Of a stretch of 5,158 nucleotides of DNA, positions 3,710 through 5,158 are shown one piece after another; within the stretch, counting starts at the first letter, position 1, and each line of letters begins with the position of its first letter. The notes under the pieces were generated by a model that had not been told where the DNA came from, searched no databases, and was given only the letters and a program-made list of their open reading frames with translations. This stretch comes from an uncultured Clostridium sp. GTDB taxonomy: Bacteria > Bacillota > Clostridia > Lachnospirales > Lachnospiraceae. The stretch lies in contig USFH01000148.1 of NCBI GenBank assembly GCA_900553925.1, positions 1 to 5,158 on the forward strand, in the 5' to 3' direction. A program made the translations under genes and the position numbers.

Positions 3710-5158
3710 ATGAGAGTACACGAATTTGCAAAACAGTTGACAGCTGAACTTGGGAAAAAAGTAGAAAGCAGTCAGATAATTGATATATTGAGTAGTAAAA
3801 AAGAAGGGCTAAAGGCGATGAGCAACATTGACGATTCGATGATGGTGTTTGTGCGTGCATCCCTGGGTGCGGCGAAGGATGCTGGATCAAACAAGGATCA
3901 GAAGATGGAACAGCCAAAAACCGCAGAGCCAAAGAGAACAGAAGAAAAGAAAGATGCTCCTAAGAAAAAAGAGGCATCAAGACAGCCGGAAGCTTCCAAG
4001 CAGGATAAGAAAAAAGAACAGTCAAATAACGTGAATACCGGTAACCAGAGTAATAACCAGAATAAGAAGAATAACAATAACCAGAATAATAATCAGAACA
4101 ACCAGAATAATAATCAGAACAACCAGAATAATAATCAGAACAACCAGAATAATGCAAACCGTAACAACAATAATAACAAAAATAACGGTGGCAATAATCA
4201 GGGTAAGAACAACGGCAAGCCGAATAATAACCAGAATAATCAGGGAAAAGGCAATGCAAATAAGCCTGCAAACGGAAACAACCAGAACAATAACAGTAAA
4301 AACGGTGTGAAGCAGGAAAGCCGTGGTACAAACTTCAGAAATGCTGTAAGCAACAACCGTAACACACGGAATAATAACAATAACAGCAATAATAACAACA
4401 ACCGTTTTAACAACAATCGTAACAACAATAACAATAGCCGTAATCATCAGCCTGCACCGAAAAAACAGGAACCGGTAGAACCAGTGATCAAGACAATACA
4501 GCTTCCGGAAGTTCTCACAGTCGGCGAACTTGCCAGCAAGATCAAAGTTCCGGTTGCACAGCTGATCAAGAAGATGTTCATGGCCGGCAAGATGTATAAC
4601 GTGAATTCGGATCTCTCGTTTGATGAGGCGGCAGAAATTGCACTCGAATATAACTTCATTGCGGAAGAAGAAGAGAAGGTGGACGTGATCGAAGAGCTTC
4701 TCCGTGAGCTTCGTCTGAAAACACCAGATGAGATCAAGCGTTACCAGAAGATCATCAGCAATAAGGAAGCCATTTTGGCAGATGCACAGAACAAGGCAGA
4801 TGCCATCATTGCAGAGGCACAGGCAAAGGCAAGAGAGATGGTAGAGCAGAGTGAAGTGATGCAGTCAGCATACGCACAGGCAAATGAGACCGTCAACAAT
4901 GCAAACCAGCAGGCACAGGAAATCCTGGATGCTGCAACCAACGATGCCAACAGCATCCGTCTCGGTGCCATCGGATATACCGATGATATGCTTGCCAACT
5001 TAAGTAATATTATGACGACTGCATTAAACGATGCAGGAGAGAAATACAACAGCTTTGTAGAATCCCTGACAAGCTGCTACAATACCGTTGTTCAGAACAG
5101 AAGTGAGCTCTCCCCGCAGGGTGCTCCGGAAGAAGAAAAGCCAGAGGAAGAAGTTGTC
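3710..5158 (+). CDS. infB: IF-2 N-terminal part fused in frame to a coiled-coil protein segment; no GTPase domain; 3' end open
   Basis: The ORF is open for 483 codons to the window edge. Residues 1-52 (MRVHEFAKQL...) are the first IF-2 N-terminal domain, 53-105 a Lys/Glu-rich linker, 106-245 an Asn/Gln-rich linker, and about 266-322 the second IF2_N domain (VLTVGELASKIKVPVAQLIKKM, then SFDEAAEIALEYNF). IF-2 normally continues within about 20-30 residues into the GTPase domain with its GHVDHGKT P-loop. Here no such motif occurs. From about residue 329-332 the protein becomes LRELRLKTPDEIKRYQKIIS and an Ala/Glu/Gln-rich coiled coil to the end, resembling a different Lachnospiraceae protein. IF-2 is essential and usually 800-950 aa, so this product could not replace it. 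The gene's position after ylxQ and its strong ribosome binding site are normal for infB. The fusion may be a contig chimera or a real rearrangement. The infB identity up to about 4690 is very confident. Confidence -1.
   Translation, partial: MRVHEFAKQLTAELGKKVESSQIIDILSSKKEGLKAMSNIDDSMMVFVRASLGAAKDAGSNKDQKMEQPKTAEPKRTEEKKDAPKKKEASRQPEASKQDKKKEQSNNVNTGNQSNNQNKKNNNNQNNNQNNQNNNQNNQNNNQNNQNNANRNNNNNKNNGGNNQGKNNGKPNNNQNNQGKGNANKPANGNNQNNNSKNGVKQESRGTNFRNAVSNNRNTRNNNNNSNNNNNRFNNNRNNNNNSRNHQPAPKKQEPVEPVIKTIQLPEVLTVGELASKIKVPVAQLIKKMFMAGKMYNVNSDLSFDEAAEIALEYNFIAEEEEKVDVIEELLRELRLKTPDEIKRYQKIISNKEAILADAQNKADAIIAEAQAKAREMVEQSEVMQSAYAQANETVNNANQQAQEILDAATNDANSIRLGAIGYTDDMLANLSNIMTTALNDAGEKYNSFVESLTSCYNTVVQNRSELSPQGAPEEEKPEEEVV
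4025..4444 (+). repeat. Asn/Gln low-complexity linker in IF-2
   Basis: About 140 codons (residues 106-245 of the infB product) are dominated by Asn (AAT and AAC mixed), with Gln, Lys, Arg and Gly interspersed. Runs of four to five Asn recur. It lies between the two IF-2 N-terminal domains, a region that is variable and disordered in all bacteria. The strand is strongly purine-rich, so the complementary strand also stays open in more than one frame without being coding. Confidence -1.
4082..4153 (+). repeat. Perfect 21-bp tandem repeat, 3.4 copies, inside the IF-2 linker
   Basis: There are three identical 21-bp units at 4082-4102, 4103-4123 and 4124-4144, plus a 9-base partial at 4145-4153. 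Each unit encodes QNNNQNN, with the codon order CAG AAT AAT AAT CAG AAC AAC conserved exactly, so the units are recent copies at DNA level and not just amino-acid bias. Such repeats usually vary in copy number between strains by slippage in multiples of 7 residues. Confidence -1.
4703..5158 (+). other. Segment resembling a Lachnospiraceae coiled-coil 'V-type ATPase subunit H-like' protein, partial at both ends
   Basis: The translation from about residue 332 of the open frame (LRLKTPDEIKRYQKIISNKE, then ILADAQNKADAIIAEAQAKA, YAQANETV, QAQEILDAATNDAN, YTDDMLANLSNIM, and an acidic PEEEKPEEE tail) matches my memory of a family annotated as ATPase or vacuolar H+-ATPase subunit H-like in Lachnospiraceae. 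Those proteins begin with an extra N-terminal stretch ending in an EEIDELLRELR-like motif and are commonly encoded near rsmD and coaD, not near infB. The segment therefore seems to start mid-protein, at the equivalent of that ELLREL motif. It is predicted to be a long amphipathic coiled coil, similar to DivIVA-like or ATP synthase b-like helices; its function is unknown. No ribosome binding site or start codon opens it independently. The stop is beyond the window. Family recognition is from memory and should be confirmed by search. Confidence -1.

Noticed and set aside
4082..4153. Tandem repeats as a CRISPR array
   Set aside because: Units are directly adjacent with no spacers, multiples of three, and inside an IF-2 reading frame.
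3960..4447. Long minus-strand open frames rich in Tyr/Ser/Cys, Val/Ile or Leu opposite infB
   Set aside because: They are by-products of the Asn-codon repeats on the + strand, which rarely create stop codons in reverse; no ribosome binding site and pure low-complexity composition.
4447..5049. Two Ser/Ala-rich minus-strand open frames opposite the end of infB and the coiled-coil segment
   Set aside because: They mirror Ala/Glu/Gln-rich coding sequence with good coding character on the + strand; no recognisable domain and no promoter or ribosome binding site.

Overview
The window looks like a single contig from a low-GC Gram-positive of the Clostridia, most likely Lachnospiraceae. The evidence is the canonical rimP-nusA-ylxR-ylxQ-infB order, strong AGGAGG-type ribosome binding sites, frequent TTG starts, an upstream cell-surface protein with clostridial ChW-type repeats, and a C-terminal segment resembling a protein I know only from Lachnospiraceae. 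The placement is inference from protein flavour; no search was run. All genes read on the + strand. Both ends of the window are open: the first gene lacks its start and the last lacks its stop.

Layout: 1-1274 is the 3' part of a glycoside-hydrolase-like (GHL10/DUF187, DigH/YngK type) surface protein ending in ChW-like repeats. 1275-1397 holds a promoter (-35 at 1281, perfect TATAAT at 1303) and, directly behind it, a 9-bp GAAA-capped hairpin with a U-tract, which looks like a leader terminator/attenuator for the operon. Then come rimP (ribosome maturation), a structured 98-nt gap, nusA (elongation/termination factor), ylxR (rnpM), ylxQ (L7Ae-like) and infB (translation initiation factor IF-2). 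The nusA-ylxR and ylxR-ylxQ joints are nearly gapless. In both, the ribosome binding site is made of GAG-GAG Glu codons at the end of the upstream gene, followed by a TTG start.

The genes form one transcription/translation unit: 30S maturation (RimP), transcription elongation and termination (NusA), RNA-binding accessory proteins (YlxR, YlxQ) and initiation (IF-2). The leader hairpin fits NusA feedback on its own operon, as known in Bacillus.

The most unusual element is the last ORF (3710-5158, no stop). It starts as normal IF-2 (N-terminal domain, a roughly 140-residue Asn-rich linker with perfect 21-bp repeats, then the second IF2_N domain). At about 4691-4714, exactly where the linker into the GTPase domain should begin, it switches in frame to an Ala/Gln/Glu-rich coiled-coil protein resembling the Lachnospiraceae 'vacuolar H+-ATPase subunit H-like' family. 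No GTPase domain follows. I regard a chimeric assembly or a microhomology-mediated rearrangement as more likely than an evolved fusion, but it is the place most worth checking. Otherwise the window is an ordinary housekeeping operon, and I do not see a convincing new system.
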